Positions 51,982 through 63,686 are shown, counted from the first letter of the stretch. The stretch is 64,000 bases of DNA from Mycobacterium sp. EPa45 (GCF_001021385.1 NZ_CP011773.1:5518001-5582000); one strand, 5' to 3'. Numbers and translations: made by a program. Notes: generated by a model from the letters alone, not told the origin.

Positions 51982-53220
51982 TTAAGCCGAGGCTCCGGTG
52001 TAGTCGACCTGCCAGTGCTTGATTGCGTTGAGCCACCCCGAACGTAGCCGTTCCGGCGTGCCCGCCGAGGCGAGATCCGGCATGTGGTCAGCGACGGCGT
52101 TGAAGATCAAGTTGATCGTCATCTTGGCGAGGTTGGCGCCGACGCAGTAGTGCACCCCGGTGCCGCCGAAGCCCACATGCGGGTTCGGGTTGCGCAGGAT
52201 GTTGAAGGTGTAGGGGTCCTCGAAGACCTCTTCATCGAAGTTGGCCGAGCGGTAGAACATCACCACCCGCTGGTCCTTCTTGATCTGCACACCGGACAGC
52301 TCGACATCCTCGCCGGCGGTGCGCTGGAACGCGGTGACCGGAGTCGCCCACCGGACGATCTCGTCGGCCGCGGTCTCCGGGCGCTCCTTCTTGTAGAGCT
52401 CCCACTGGTCGGGGTTGTTGGCGAAGGCGATCATGCCGTGGGTGATCGAGTTGCGGGTGGTCTCGTTGCCGGCCACGGCCAGCATCATCACGAAGAAGCC
52501 GAACTCGTCATCGGAGAGCTTCTCGCCGTCGATGTCAGCGTTGATCAGCGCGGTGACGATGTCGTTGCCGGGGTTCTTCCCCTTCACCTCGGCCATATGC
52601 ATGGCGTAGGCCAGGACCTCCATCGACGATTGCTTGGGATCGACGTCGAACTCCTCGTCACTGTTGCCGGTCATCTCGTTCGACCAGCGGAACAGCTTGT
52701 CGCGATCCTCCTGGGGCACGCCCAGCAAATCGGCGATCGCCTGCAGCGGGAGCTCACACGCCACCTGCTCGACGAAGTCGCCGCTGCCGTGGGCGGCGGC
52801 CTCCTTGGCGATGATCTGGGCCCGCCGGTCCAATTCGTCGCGCAGCGCCCCGATGGCCCGCGGGGTGAACCCCTTGGAGATGATCCGGCGCAGGCGATCG
52901 TGATAGTCGCCGTCCATGTTGAGCATGACGACCTTCTGCAGGTCGATATCCTCGCGCGCCATCTCGTCCGGGAACTGCGGGATGGCGGTGTTGGGGGAGC
53001 TGAGGAAGACGTCGTTGCGCCGCGAGACCTCTTTGACGTCCTTGTGCTTGGTGACGACCCAGTAGCCGCCGTCGTTGAAGCCGCCCTTGCCGATAGCCTG
53101 TTCGCACCACCAAATCGGCGCGACCTTGCGCAGCTCGGCGAGCTCCTCCACCGGCAGCCGCTCGACACACAGGTCTGGGTCCAGGAAGTCGAAGCCGGGC
53201 GGAATGTTGGGGGTTGGCAT
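51982..53220 (-). CDS. cyp125: CYP125, cholesterol C26 hydroxylase/oxidase P450
   Basis: A 412-residue P450 with the I-helix MLAVAGNETTRNSI, the ExxR element (DEIVRWATP) and the heme loop GGTGVHYCVGANLA with Cys359. It oxidises the terminal methyl of cholesterol or cholestenone to the carboxylic acid used by FadD19. ATG 53220 with GAGGAG upstream is the start; the longer frame runs into the operator region. First gene of the six-gene operon. The counterpart is Rv3545c. Confidence 0.96.
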   Translation of the reverse strand: MPTPNIPPGFDFLDPDLCVERLPVEELAELRKVAPIWWCEQAIGKGGFNDGGYWVVTKHKDVKEVSRRNDVFLSSPNTAIPQFPDEMAREDIDLQKVVMLNMDGDYHDRLRRIISKGFTPRAIGALRDELDRRAQIIAKEAAAHGSGDFVEQVACELPLQAIADLLGVPQEDRDKLFRWSNEMTGNSDEEFDVDPKQSSMEVLAYAMHMAEVKGKNPGNDIVTALINADIDGEKLSDDEFGFFVMMLAVAGNETTRNSITHGMIAFANNPDQWELYKKERPETAADEIVRWATPVTAFQRTAGEDVELSGVQIKKDQRVVMFYRSANFDEEVFEDPYTFNILRNPNPHVGFGGTGVHYCVGANLAKMTINLIFNAVADHMPDLASAGTPERLRSGWLNAIKHWQVDYTGASA

Positions 53221-53237
53221 GGTCGTGCGCTCCTCAA

Positions 53238-53251
53238 TATGACGTGTTCTA
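53238..53251. promoter_or_regulatory. KstR-like operator on the cyp125 side
   Basis: TATGACGTGTTCTA matches the consensus except for GAC in place of AAC in one half. It lies 17 bases before the cyp125 start and 66 bases from the second operator at 53317. Confidence 0.72.
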
Positions 53252-53316
53252 GTGCCAGTAAAACATGCCTTCACCGCAGACAAAAGGCGCAAAAGCATCC
53301 TCGCTTGTCAGACTAA

Positions 53317-54503
<1,187 letters not shown>

Positions 54504-54504
<1 letters not shown>

Positions 54505-54896
54505 TGGCTGCGGCGCCTGGCGAGCCGGTCACCGAATCGGAGCGGATCGCGGCGGCACGCGCCTACATCCAGGCGCTGGCCAGCCACCGTGCCGACGACG
54601 TGCCGTTCGCGCCCGGCTGCACCCGCGTCGAGGTCGGGCTGAAGACCGGCTTCTCCGGAAACCACTTGCGCCGCAGCCTCAATCGCGGATTGCAGTATCG
54701 GGTGATCGCGTCGGTGACCGAGCCTGAGTTCAGTGTGTCCGGCGACGAGGTACATGCTCGCTTCGATCTGGTCACCAAACCGTCACTGGCCGGACGGAAG
54801 GTCGGCGCGCACATCGACGAGACGTTTCTGATCCCAGCCGGCGATGGCAAGATCCATCACATCCGGGCGAACATTCGCCCGTTCCTGACCCGCTAG
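54504..54896 (+). CDS. Small NTF2-like (DUF8021-type) protein of unknown function
   Basis: A 130-residue protein from the GTG at 54504, which overlaps the fadA5 stop codon by one base. Its pattern (IAAARAYIQALASHRADDVPFAPGCTR ... IRANIRPFL) suggests an NTF2/SnoaL-like cone fold. Tight coupling to fadA5 suggests a role with the same intermediates. I do not recall a counterpart in M. tuberculosis, where ddn follows fadA5. Confidence 0.7.
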
Positions 54897-56741
<1,845 letters not shown>

Positions 56742-56750
56742 TGTGTCTCC

Positions 56751-57530
56751 TTATTTGATGTCGGCAGTGGTGGTCGAAAGGTAGTGCGGCGGTTCCCCGC
56801 CACCGTGCACCTCCAGCGACGCACCGCTGATGTAGGACGCCGCCGGTGAGGCGAGAAACGCAGTGGCCCAACCGATGTCCTCGGGTTTGGCCAGCCTGCC
56901 CAGCGGCACGTTCTTGGCGATCGCCGCGATGGAATCGGCGTCGCCGTAGAAGAGCTCGGACTGTTCGGTTTCGACCATTCCGACGACGACGGAGTTGACC
57001 CGGACCTTCGGGGCCCATTCCACGGCCAGCGTGGTGGTCATGCTTTCCATGCCGGCCTTGGCCGCCCCGTACGCGACGGTGCCCGGGGTGGGCCGCCGGC
57101 CGCTCACGCTGGTGATGTTGACGATCGACCCACCGGAGTCCTGAGTCTGCATCACGGCGTTGGCGTGCTGTGAAACCGACAGCGCACCAAGAAGATTCAG
57201 CTCGACGATCTTGGTACTGAACTTCGCCGAGGCTTCGGCGGCCGGCACATAGGGCGACCCGCCCGCGTTGTTGACGACCACATCAAGGCGACCGTGATCG
57301 GCGGCAATGCCGTCGATGAGCGCCTTGACCGCCTCGTCGTCGCGGATGTCGCAGGCGCGGAACTCATACGGGGATCCGTCGACCGGTCGGCGGGCGCAGG
57401 TGATGACGGTGGCGCCTTGCGCGGCGAATACGGCGCTGATTCCGGCGCCGACACCACGCACACCCCCGGTCACCAGGACGACGGAGGCGCTCAATTGCAG
57501 GTTGATACCGCTGTCAGCCGCTTCGGTCAC
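56751..57530 (-). CDS. SDR oxidoreductase (Rv3549c-like)
   Basis: A 259-residue short-chain dehydrogenase with TGGVRGVG, NNAGGSPYV, ITSVSGRR and YGAAKAG. It starts at GTG 57530, 15 bases from a perfect KstR2-like palindrome. Together with the next SDR it is divergent from echA20-ipdABC. A role in rings C/D catabolism is inferred from the regulon. Confidence 0.9.
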   Translation of the reverse strand: MTEAADSGINLQLSASVVLVTGGVRGVGAGISAVFAAQGATVITCARRPVDGSPYEFRACDIRDDEAVKALIDGIAADHGRLDVVVNNAGGSPYVPAAEASAKFSTKIVELNLLGALSVSQHANAVMQTQDSGGSIVNITSVSGRRPTPGTVAYGAAKAGMESMTTTLAVEWAPKVRVNSVVVGMVETEQSELFYGDADSIAAIAKNVPLGRLAKPEDIGWATAFLASPAASYISGASLEVHGGGEPPHYLSTTTADIK

Positions 57531-57545
57531 TGTGCTAGCGTACCA

Positions 57546-57559
57546 AGCAAGTGCTTGCT
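57546..57559. promoter_or_regulatory. KstR2-like operator
   Basis: AGCAAGTGCTTGCT is a perfect palindrome (16 bases with one flanking A and T) matching the KstR2 pattern AnCAAGnnCTTGnT. It lies between the SDR pair and echA20, marking the switch from KstR-type to KstR2-type control. Confidence 0.88.
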
Positions 57560-57598
57560 TAGGTATTCACCCCGTCAGGAAGTGGCCCAGGTATCCCG

Positions 57599-58354
57599 AT
57601 GACCATCACCACCAGCACCGTCGAGCCGGGCATCGTCGCCGTCACGGTGAACTATCCGCCCGTCAACGCGATCCCCTCCCGCGGCTGGTTCGAGCTTGCC
57701 GACGCCATCACCGCCGCAGGCCGCGACATGTCCACGCACGTGGTGATCCTGCGCGCCGAGGGTCGCGGGTTCAATGCCGGTGTCGACATCAAGGAGATGC
57801 AGAACACCGAGGGCTTCACCGCTCTGATCGACGCCAACCGCGGCTGCTTCGAAGCGTTCCGCGCGGTATACGAGTGCGCGGTCCCGGTAGTCGCCGCAGT
57901 GAACGGCTTCTGTGTCGGCGGTGGTATCGGTTTGGTCGGTAACGCCGACGTGATCGTCGCCTCCGACGATGCGAAGTTCGGCCTGCCGGAGGTGGAGCGT
58001 GGTGCTCTGGGGGCGGCCACCCACCTTTCCCGGCTGGTGCCGCAACACCTGATGCGCCGGCTGTTCTTCACCGCCGCGACCGTCAGCGCCGAGACCCTGC
58101 ACCACTTCGGGTCGGTGCACGAGGTGGTGCCGCGCGCCGAGCTCGACGAGGCAGCGCTGCGGGTGGCACGTGACATCGCGTCCAAGGACACCCGGGTGAT
58201 CCGCGCCGCCAAGGAAGCCCTCAACTTCATCGACATCCAGCCGGTCAACGCGAGATACCGGATGGAACAGGGCTTCACCTTCGAGCTGAATCTTGCCGGT
58301 GTCTCCGATGAGCATCGCGACGCATTCGCCGGTACGGACAAGGGGGCGAAATGA
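57599..58354 (+). CDS. echA20: EchA20, ring-cleaving hydrolase of steroid ring D
   Basis: A 251-residue crotonase-fold protein with GFNAGVDIKEMQ and VNGFCVGGGIGLVGNADV (oxyanion hole). EchA20 hydrolytically opens the ring of HIEC-CoA in the degradation of steroid rings C and D. The ATG at 57599 is 39 bases after the KstR2 operator. Its stop overlaps ipdA (ATGA). The counterpart is Rv3550. Confidence 0.93.
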   Translation: MTITTSTVEPGIVAVTVNYPPVNAIPSRGWFELADAITAAGRDMSTHVVILRAEGRGFNAGVDIKEMQNTEGFTALIDANRGCFEAFRAVYECAVPVVAAVNGFCVGGGIGLVGNADVIVASDDAKFGLPEVERGALGAATHLSRLVPQHLMRRLFFTAATVSAETLHHFGSVHEVVPRAELDEAALRVARDIASKDTRVIRAAKEALNFIDIQPVNARYRMEQGFTFELNLAGVSDEHRDAFAGTDKGAK

Positions 58355-59229
58355 GCGATAAGAGAACAACTCTCGACGAGGCCGTCGCATCCGTCGAAAC
58401 CGGCATGACGATCGGCATCGGCGGCTGGGGCTCCCGGCGCAAGCCGATGGCCTTCATCCGGGCACTGCTGCGCACCGACGTCACCGACCTGACCGTCGTC
58501 ACCTACGGCGGCCCCGACCTCGGTCTGCTGTGTTCGGCGGGCAAGGTCAAGCGCGTCTACTACGGCTTCGTGTCGCTGGACTCGCCACCGTTCTACGACC
58601 CGTGGTTCGCCAAGGCGCGCACGACGGGGGCGATCGAGGCACGAGAGATGGACGAGGGCATGCTGCGCTGCGGTCTGCAAGCCGCCGCACAACGACTGCC
58701 GTTCCTGCCGATCCGCGCCGGGCTGGGCAGCGACGTGCGGGCATTCTGGGGTGACGAGCTCAAGACCGTCAAGTCCCCCTACAAGACCGGATCGGGTTAT
58801 GAGGAGCTGGTTGCCATGCCCGCCCTGAACCTCGACGTCGCGCTGGTGCACATGAATCTCGGTGACGCACGGGGCAATGCGGCCTACACCGGCATCGACC
58901 CCTACTTCGACGACCTGTTCCTGATGTCGGCCGAGAAGCGGTTGCTGTCGGTGGAAAAGGTGGTGCCCACCGAAGAACTGGTCAAATCCGTTCCGCCACA
59001 GTCGCTGTTGATCAACCGAATGATGGTCGACAAGGTCGTCGAGGCGCCCAACGGCGCGCACTTCACCACTGCCGAGCCCGACTACCGTCGCGATGAGAAA
59101 TTCCAGCGGCACTATGCAGAGGCCGCGGCCTCCGAAGAGAGCTGGGCCGAGTTCGTCTCGACCTACCTGTCGGGCAGCGAGGACGACTACCAAGCCGCCG
59201 TGCGCAAGTTCAAGGAGGAGCAGGCATGA
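58351..59229 (+). CDS. ipdA: IpdA, COCHEA-CoA hydrolase alpha subunit
   Basis: A 292-residue class I CoA-transferase-fold protein (MTIGIGGWGSRRKPM, VTYGGPDLGLL). With IpdB it opens the last carbocyclic ring (ring C) of the sterol-derived CoA thioester, working as a hydrolase and not as a transferase. Coupled on both sides by ATGA overlaps. The counterpart is Rv3551. Confidence 0.94.
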   Translation: MSDKRTTLDEAVASVETGMTIGIGGWGSRRKPMAFIRALLRTDVTDLTVVTYGGPDLGLLCSAGKVKRVYYGFVSLDSPPFYDPWFAKARTTGAIEAREMDEGMLRCGLQAAAQRLPFLPIRAGLGSDVRAFWGDELKTVKSPYKTGSGYEELVAMPALNLDVALVHMNLGDARGNAAYTGIDPYFDDLFLMSAEKRLLSVEKVVPTEELVKSVPPQSLLINRMMVDKVVEAPNGAHFTTAEPDYRRDEKFQRHYAEAAASEESWAEFVSTYLSGSEDDYQAAVRKFKEEQA

Positions 59230-59972
59230 TCTCCGCAACCCGCGCCGAAGTGTGCGCCGTCGCCTGCGCCGAATTGTTCCGTGACGCCGGCGAGATCATG
59301 GTCAGTCCGATGACGACGATCGTGTCGATCGGCGCCCGGCTGGCCCGATTGACCTTCTCCCCCGACATCGTGCTGACCGACGGCGAGGCCCGGCTGATCG
59401 CCGACACGCCCGCCATCGGTGCCGCCGCCGCGATCGAGGGCTGGATGCCGTTCGGCCGCGTCTTCGAGACGCTGGCCTGGGGCCGTCGCCACGTGGTGAT
59501 GGGCGCCAACCAGATTGACCGGTACGGCAACCAGAACCTGTCGGCCTTCGGCCCGCTGCAGCATCCGACCCGCCAGATGTTCGGTGTACGCGGCGCCCCC
59601 GGCAACACCATCAACCACGCCACCAGCTACTGGGTCGGCAACCACTCCAAGCGGGTCTTCGGCACGGATGTCGACATCGTCTCCGGAATCGGCTGGGACA
59701 AGGTCGATCCGGACAATCCGGCATACCGCTTCGTCAACGTCTACCGCGTGGTGACCAACCTCGGAGTGTTCGACTTCAACGGACCCGACCACCAGATGCG
59801 GGCGGTGTCGCTGCATCCCGGCGTGGAGCCTGAGCAGGTCGCCGAGAACACCTCGTTCGAGGTGCACGGTCTGGGCGAGGCCGAGACTTCGCGTCTTCCC
59901 TCCGGCGAGGAGCAGAAGCTGCTGCAAGAGGTCATCGACCCGAAGTCCTTGCGAGACAAAGAAGTAAGGTAA
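59226..59972 (+). CDS. ipdB: IpdB, COCHEA-CoA hydrolase beta subunit
   Basis: A 248-residue partner of IpdA with the beta-subunit fold of class I CoA transferases (IVLTDGEARLIADT, GANQIDRYGNQN, GAPGNTINHATSYWVGNHSKRVF). It is inactive without IpdA. The stop overlaps the ipdC start (TAATG). The counterpart is Rv3552. Confidence 0.94.
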   Translation: MISATRAEVCAVACAELFRDAGEIMVSPMTTIVSIGARLARLTFSPDIVLTDGEARLIADTPAIGAAAAIEGWMPFGRVFETLAWGRRHVVMGANQIDRYGNQNLSAFGPLQHPTRQMFGVRGAPGNTINHATSYWVGNHSKRVFGTDVDIVSGIGWDKVDPDNPAYRFVNVYRVVTNLGVFDFNGPDHQMRAVSLHPGVEPEQVAENTSFEVHGLGEAETSRLPSGEEQKLLQEVIDPKSLRDKEVR

Positions 59973-61036
59973 TGGCCGCTCATCTTAAGACGCCACTGAC
60001 CGAGCTCATCGGCATCGAACACCCGGTGGTACAGACCGGCATGGGCTGGGTGGCCGGCGCCCGGCTGGTCTCGGCGACGTCCAATGCCGGCGGCCTGGGC
60101 ATCCTGGCCTCGGCGACGATGACGATCGACGAACTCGCGACCGCCATCCGCAAGGTGAAGGACACAACCGACAAGCCGTTCGGGGTGAACATTCGCGCCG
60201 ACGGCGCCGACGCCGGCGATCGGGTCGACTTGATGATCCGCGAGGGCGTCAAGGTCGCATCCTTCGCGCTGGCTCCCAAACAGGAGCTGATCGCCAAGCT
60301 CAAAGAGGCCGGCTCCGTGGTGATTCCGTCGGTCGGCGCGGCCAAGCACGCCCGCAAGGTGGCGAGTTGGGGTGCCGACGCCGTGATCGTGCAGGGTGGC
60401 GAGGGCGGCGGACACACCGGCCCGGTCGCCACCACGCTGCTGCTGCCGTCGGTGCTCGACGCGGTGGACATTCCGGTGATCGCCGCCGGTGGCTTCTTCG
60501 ACGGACGCGGCCTGGCCGCGGCACTGTCGTACGGCGCGGCGGGTGTGGCGATGGGAACCCGGTTCCTGCTGACATCGGATTCGACGGTGCCCGAGGAAAT
60601 CAAGCAGCGGTATCTCAATGCCGCACTGGACGGCACCGTGGTCTCCACCCGTGTCGACGGCATGCCACACCGGGTGCTGCGCACCGAACTCGTCGAGAAG
60701 CTCGAGAGCGGCTCACCGGTCCGCGGCTTCGCCGCCGCGGTTCGCAACGCGGCCAAGTTCAAGAAGATGTCCCAGATGACATGGTCGGGGATGATCCGCG
60801 ACGGTCTGGCGATGCGGCGCGGCAAGGACCTCACCTGGTCGCAGGTGCTGATGGCCGCCAACACGCCGATGCTGCTGAAGGCCGGACTGGTAGAGGGCAA
60901 CACCGAGGCGGGCGTGCTGGCCTCGGGACAGGTCGCCGGGATCATCGAGACCCTGCCGTCGTGCGCCGAGCTGATCGACTCGATCGTCGCCGACGCCGTC
61001 AAGCATCTTCAGGCCGCGAGCGCGTTCATCGAATAA
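59972..61036 (+). CDS. ipdC: IpdC, flavin-dependent steroid acyl-CoA reductase
   Basis: A 354-residue nitronate-monooxygenase-fold FMN enzyme (GIEHPVVQTGMGWVAGARLVSATSNAGG, QGGEGGGHTGPVATT, AAGGFFDGRGLAAAL). IpdC acts on CoA thioesters of the ring C/D fragment. It is the last gene of the KstR2-type echA20-ipdA-ipdB-ipdC operon. The gene at 18040-19170 is a distant paralogue. The counterpart is Rv3553. Confidence 0.94.
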   Translation: MAAHLKTPLTELIGIEHPVVQTGMGWVAGARLVSATSNAGGLGILASATMTIDELATAIRKVKDTTDKPFGVNIRADGADAGDRVDLMIREGVKVASFALAPKQELIAKLKEAGSVVIPSVGAAKHARKVASWGADAVIVQGGEGGGHTGPVATTLLLPSVLDAVDIPVIAAGGFFDGRGLAAALSYGAAGVAMGTRFLLTSDSTVPEEIKQRYLNAALDGTVVSTRVDGMPHRVLRTELVEKLESGSPVRGFAAAVRNAAKFKKMSQMTWSGMIRDGLAMRRGKDLTWSQVLMAANTPMLLKAGLVEGNTEAGVLASGQVAGIIETLPSCAELIDSIVADAVKHLQAASAFIE

Positions 61037-61042
61037 AGCTAT

Positions 61043-61106
61043 TTGCTTCAGTTGAGTGAAATGAAGCTATAGTCTTCATATGACTGAAGTGAAGTCGATT
61101 GCTTCA
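61043..61106. promoter_or_regulatory. Promoter with an array of CTTCA/TGAAG half-sites
   Basis: CTTCA occurs at 61046-61050, 61074-61078 and 61102-61106, and TGAAG at 61062-61066, 61085-61089 and 61090-61094. The first pair forms GCTTCA-N11-TGAAGC (61045-61067). TATAGT (61068-61073) is a good -10 element, with TTGCTT (61043-61048) as a weak -35, and places the start of the message at the A of the ATG at 61080. The half-sites flank the core promoter on both sides and look like an operator array. Confidence 0.6.
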
Positions 61107-61712
61107 TCGTCGCGCGCAGCGCTGCTCGGCGACGTGGTCGGTTCCCGGCACGCCGCGGACCGGGCCGAGCTGCACCGACGTATCAGTCGGACACTCGCAG
61201 GCACTCCGTTGGGGTTCACGGTCGGCGACGAATTCCAGGGCAGTTTTCCCACAGTCGGCGCCGCGATCGACGCCGCACTGACCGTGCGCCTGGCACTGGA
61301 GCCGGACATCGACATCCGCTTCGGTATCGGCTGGGGCGACATGACCGTGCTGGATGCCGAAACCGGAATTCAGGACGGCCCCGGCTGGTGGTCGGCGCGC
61401 GACGCCATCGAGTGGACCGCGGCCGCGCAGCAGCAGCCGGCACTCGCAACAGTGCGCACCGCCTACCGGCGCCACGGCGAGACCGGGCCCGACCCCGACG
61501 CCGTCAACGCCGCCCTGTTATGTCGGGACCACCTGCTTGGATCGATAGATGCTCGGTCCCTGCGATTGCTGAGGGGACTACTCGACCACAAGACCAAGAA
61601 GGAACTGGCGGCCATGGAAGGCATCAGCGCATCGGCGGTGTCCCAGCGGACCGCGCGCGACGGACTGGATCTTCTGGTGCTGGCCTGCGAACAACTGCGA
61701 GCCGTGCGATGA
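61080..61712 (+). CDS. SatD-family protein: palm-like N-terminal domain plus HTH
   Basis: A 210-residue protein. Residues 13-90 contain LLGDVVGSR (Asp18), then FTVGDEFQGSF (Asp50), an Ala-rich helix, and IRFGIGWGDM. These elements occur in the order found in class III nucleotide cyclases (first metal Asp, GD hairpin, helix, RxGIxxG strand). GPGWWSARDAIEWTA follows. The C-terminus (about 150-200, HKTKKELAAMEGISASAVSQRTARDGL) is a helix-turn-helix resembling sigma region 4. It is coupled to the membrane-protein gene by ATGA. SatD function is unknown in any bacterium I know of; a nucleotide-binding regulator is an inference. Confidence 0.75.
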   Translation: MTEVKSIASSSRAALLGDVVGSRHAADRAELHRRISRTLAGTPLGFTVGDEFQGSFPTVGAAIDAALTVRLALEPDIDIRFGIGWGDMTVLDAETGIQDGPGWWSARDAIEWTAAAQQQPALATVRTAYRRHGETGPDPDAVNAALLCRDHLLGSIDARSLRLLRGLLDHKTKKELAAMEGISASAVSQRTARDGLDLLVLACEQLRAVR

Positions 61713-62446
61713 GCGGGGTCGCGGTGTTCCTGATCGCCGTCGGTTGCGCCGATATCGTGCGCAGGCTGACGCGACCCCTGTGGCCGGCCGTCGTCGCCGG
61801 CCCGGTGGTCGCGGTGCTCACCGCTGCGCTGTGCGGTCTGTGGCATCTCGGCGATCTGCTTCTGGTCGGCATCGCGGTGGTCGCGGCGGCGGCGTGGGAG
61901 CTGTCGTGTACCCCCGCCGAGCGCGCCGGGGGCCGCTGGCAGGTCGCGCCGTTGGTGCTGTTCGGCGCCGCGCTGGCGACGTTGATCGTGCTGTCCGGGC
62001 TTGGGTCAGCCGTGGCAGGCCCGGTCGGGGCCTGGGTTGACTGGGCGCCGGTGACGGGGACCGACCCGAGCCGAATCGTGTTGGTAGCGGGGGTGATTCT
62101 GCTGCAACTGGTGACCGGCAACCAACTGGTCCGGTTGCTGCTCGGATCGGTTGGGGCGGTCAAGCCGGCCGGCGAGCCGCAGCCGTCCGATCGACTCAAG
62201 GGCGGCCGGCTGTTGGGACCGATGGAGCGACTGTTGATCCTCGGGCTGAGCTTGGCTGGGCAGCTCGCCGCCGCAACCGCCGTGGTCGCGGCGAAAAGCG
62301 TGATCCGCTTCCCGGAGATCAACGCTCAAAAGGCCCGGGAGAACGGCGGTATCGGCATCGACGATGTCACCGAGTACTTCTTGGTCGGCAGTTTCGCGAG
62401 TTGGATCGTGGCGCTCGGCGGGCTGGCGCTGACGGGCCTCGGTTAG
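61709..62446 (+). CDS. DUF3307-like polytopic membrane protein
   Basis: A 245-residue protein with about six hydrophobic segments. Its C-terminal half (NQLVRLLL, KGGRLLGPMERLLILGL, ATAVVAAKSVIRFPEI, TEYFLVGSFASW) matches the pattern of DUF3307-family proteins, which often accompany SatD. The ATG at 61709 overlaps the SatD stop; the longer open frame is incidental. The fixed pairing suggests that the soluble protein controls or signals to this membrane protein. No known transporter motif is visible. Confidence 0.72.
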   Translation: MSGVAVFLIAVGCADIVRRLTRPLWPAVVAGPVVAVLTAALCGLWHLGDLLLVGIAVVAAAAWELSCTPAERAGGRWQVAPLVLFGAALATLIVLSGLGSAVAGPVGAWVDWAPVTGTDPSRIVLVAGVILLQLVTGNQLVRLLLGSVGAVKPAGEPQPSDRLKGGRLLGPMERLLILGLSLAGQLAAATAVVAAKSVIRFPEINAQKARENGGIGIDDVTEYFLVGSFASWIVALGGLALTGLG

Positions 62447-62492
62447 CGTCAATCGCCGTCGCGGACGGCAACGGCGTCATAGGTTGTGCACC

Positions 62493-63605
62493 ATGAAAAT
62501 GAATGCCGCGATCCTGTGGGAGTACGGGCAAGACTGGAGCGTCGAAGAAGTCGAGCTTGATCCGCCCAAGGAGGGCGAGGTTCTCGTCTCGTTCGAAGCC
62601 ACCGGCCTGTGCCACTCCGATCACCACATCCGCGACGGTGACCTGGTCGCTCCCATTCCACTGATCGGCGGCCACGAGGGAGCCGGCGTCGTGCAGGAGG
62701 TCGGACCCGGGGTCCGCGACCTGAAGGTCGGCGACCATATTGTCGCCGCGTTCCTCCCCGCCTGCGGACGCTGCCGCTGGTGCGCGACCGGCAAGTCGAA
62801 CCTGTGCGACATGGGTGCCGAAATCCTCACCGGGCTTCAGCCCGACGGCACATTCCGCCGGCATGCGCGCGGCCAAGACATCTTCGCCGCAATCGGATTG
62901 GGCACCTTCGCTCCCTACGGCACGGTGCCCGAGGCGTCACTGGTGAAGATTGACGACGACATCCCGCTGACCCGGGCCTGCCTGCTCGGCTGCGGCGTCA
63001 CCACCGGCTGGGGGTCGGCGGTCAACACCGCCGACGTTCGGCCGGGTGACACCGTCGTGGTGATCGGCTGCGGCGGCATCGGCAGCGGCGCGATCCAGGG
63101 CGCGCGGCTGGCCGGTGCGGAGAAGATCGTCGTGATCGACATCGTGGAAAGCAAGCGGGACAAAGCTTTTCTGTTCGGTGCCACCCACTTCGCGACCTCG
63201 ATCGCAGAAGGCACCGAGCTGGTCCGGGAGCTGACCAAGGGGGTGATGGCCGACTCCGCGCTGCTGACCGTCGGGCTGGTCAAAGGCGAGATGATCAACG
63301 ATGCGCTGGAACTCGTCAGCAAGGGCGGCACCGTGGTGCTCACCGCATTGGCGGCGATGACCGATGTGACGCCGGTACTGCCGATGACGATGTTCACGCT
63401 CTTCCAGAAGCGTCTGCTGGGCAGCCTCTACGGGCAGGCCAACCCGCGCGCCGACATCCCGAAGCTGCTCAGCCTCTACCGCGAGGGCAAGCTGCTGCTC
63501 GACGAGACCGTCACTCACGAGTACAAGCTGGGTGAGATCAACAACGCCTACGACGATATGCTCGCCGGCCGCAACATTCGTGGAGTCGTCCTCCACGACC
63601 ACTGA
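62493..63605 (+). CDS. NDMA-type zinc alcohol dehydrogenase
   Basis: A 370-residue medium-chain zinc dehydrogenase. Catalytic-zinc region Cys40 and His61 (GLCHSDHH, GGHEGAG), structural-zinc cysteines Cys91, Cys94, Cys97 and Cys105, and the Rossmann loop VIGCGGIGSGAIQG. The overall pattern (PLIGGHEGAGVVQEVG, MFTLFQKRLLGSLYGQANP) is that of mycobacterial alcohol dehydrogenases thought to keep NAD tightly bound (NDMA-dependent type, Rv3086-like). ATG 62493 is used; TTG 62484 is possible. Oxidation of a sterol-derived or other alcohol is possible; the substrate is not evident. Confidence 0.87.
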   Translation: MKMNAAILWEYGQDWSVEEVELDPPKEGEVLVSFEATGLCHSDHHIRDGDLVAPIPLIGGHEGAGVVQEVGPGVRDLKVGDHIVAAFLPACGRCRWCATGKSNLCDMGAEILTGLQPDGTFRRHARGQDIFAAIGLGTFAPYGTVPEASLVKIDDDIPLTRACLLGCGVTTGWGSAVNTADVRPGDTVVVIGCGGIGSGAIQGARLAGAEKIVVIDIVESKRDKAFLFGATHFATSIAEGTELVRELTKGVMADSALLTVGLVKGEMINDALELVSKGGTVVLTALAAMTDVTPVLPMTMFTLFQKRLLGSLYGQANPRADIPKLLSLYREGKLLLDETVTHEYKLGEINNAYDDMLAGRNIRGVVLHDH

Positions 63606-63613
63606 CGACCGCC

Positions 63614-63668
63614 GACTGTGCGATCCCATACGCACGCGACGGCGCGTCGCGGATGAAATCGCACAGTC
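63614..63668. terminator. Hairpin between convergent alcohol dehydrogenase and thiolase genes
   Basis: GACTGTGCGAT (63614-63624) is the exact inverse of ATCGCACAGTC (63658-63668), an 11-base stem with a 33-base loop containing GCGACG/CGTCGC. Confidence 0.6.
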
Positions 63669-63686
63669 AGCGAAACAGTAAGCCGC

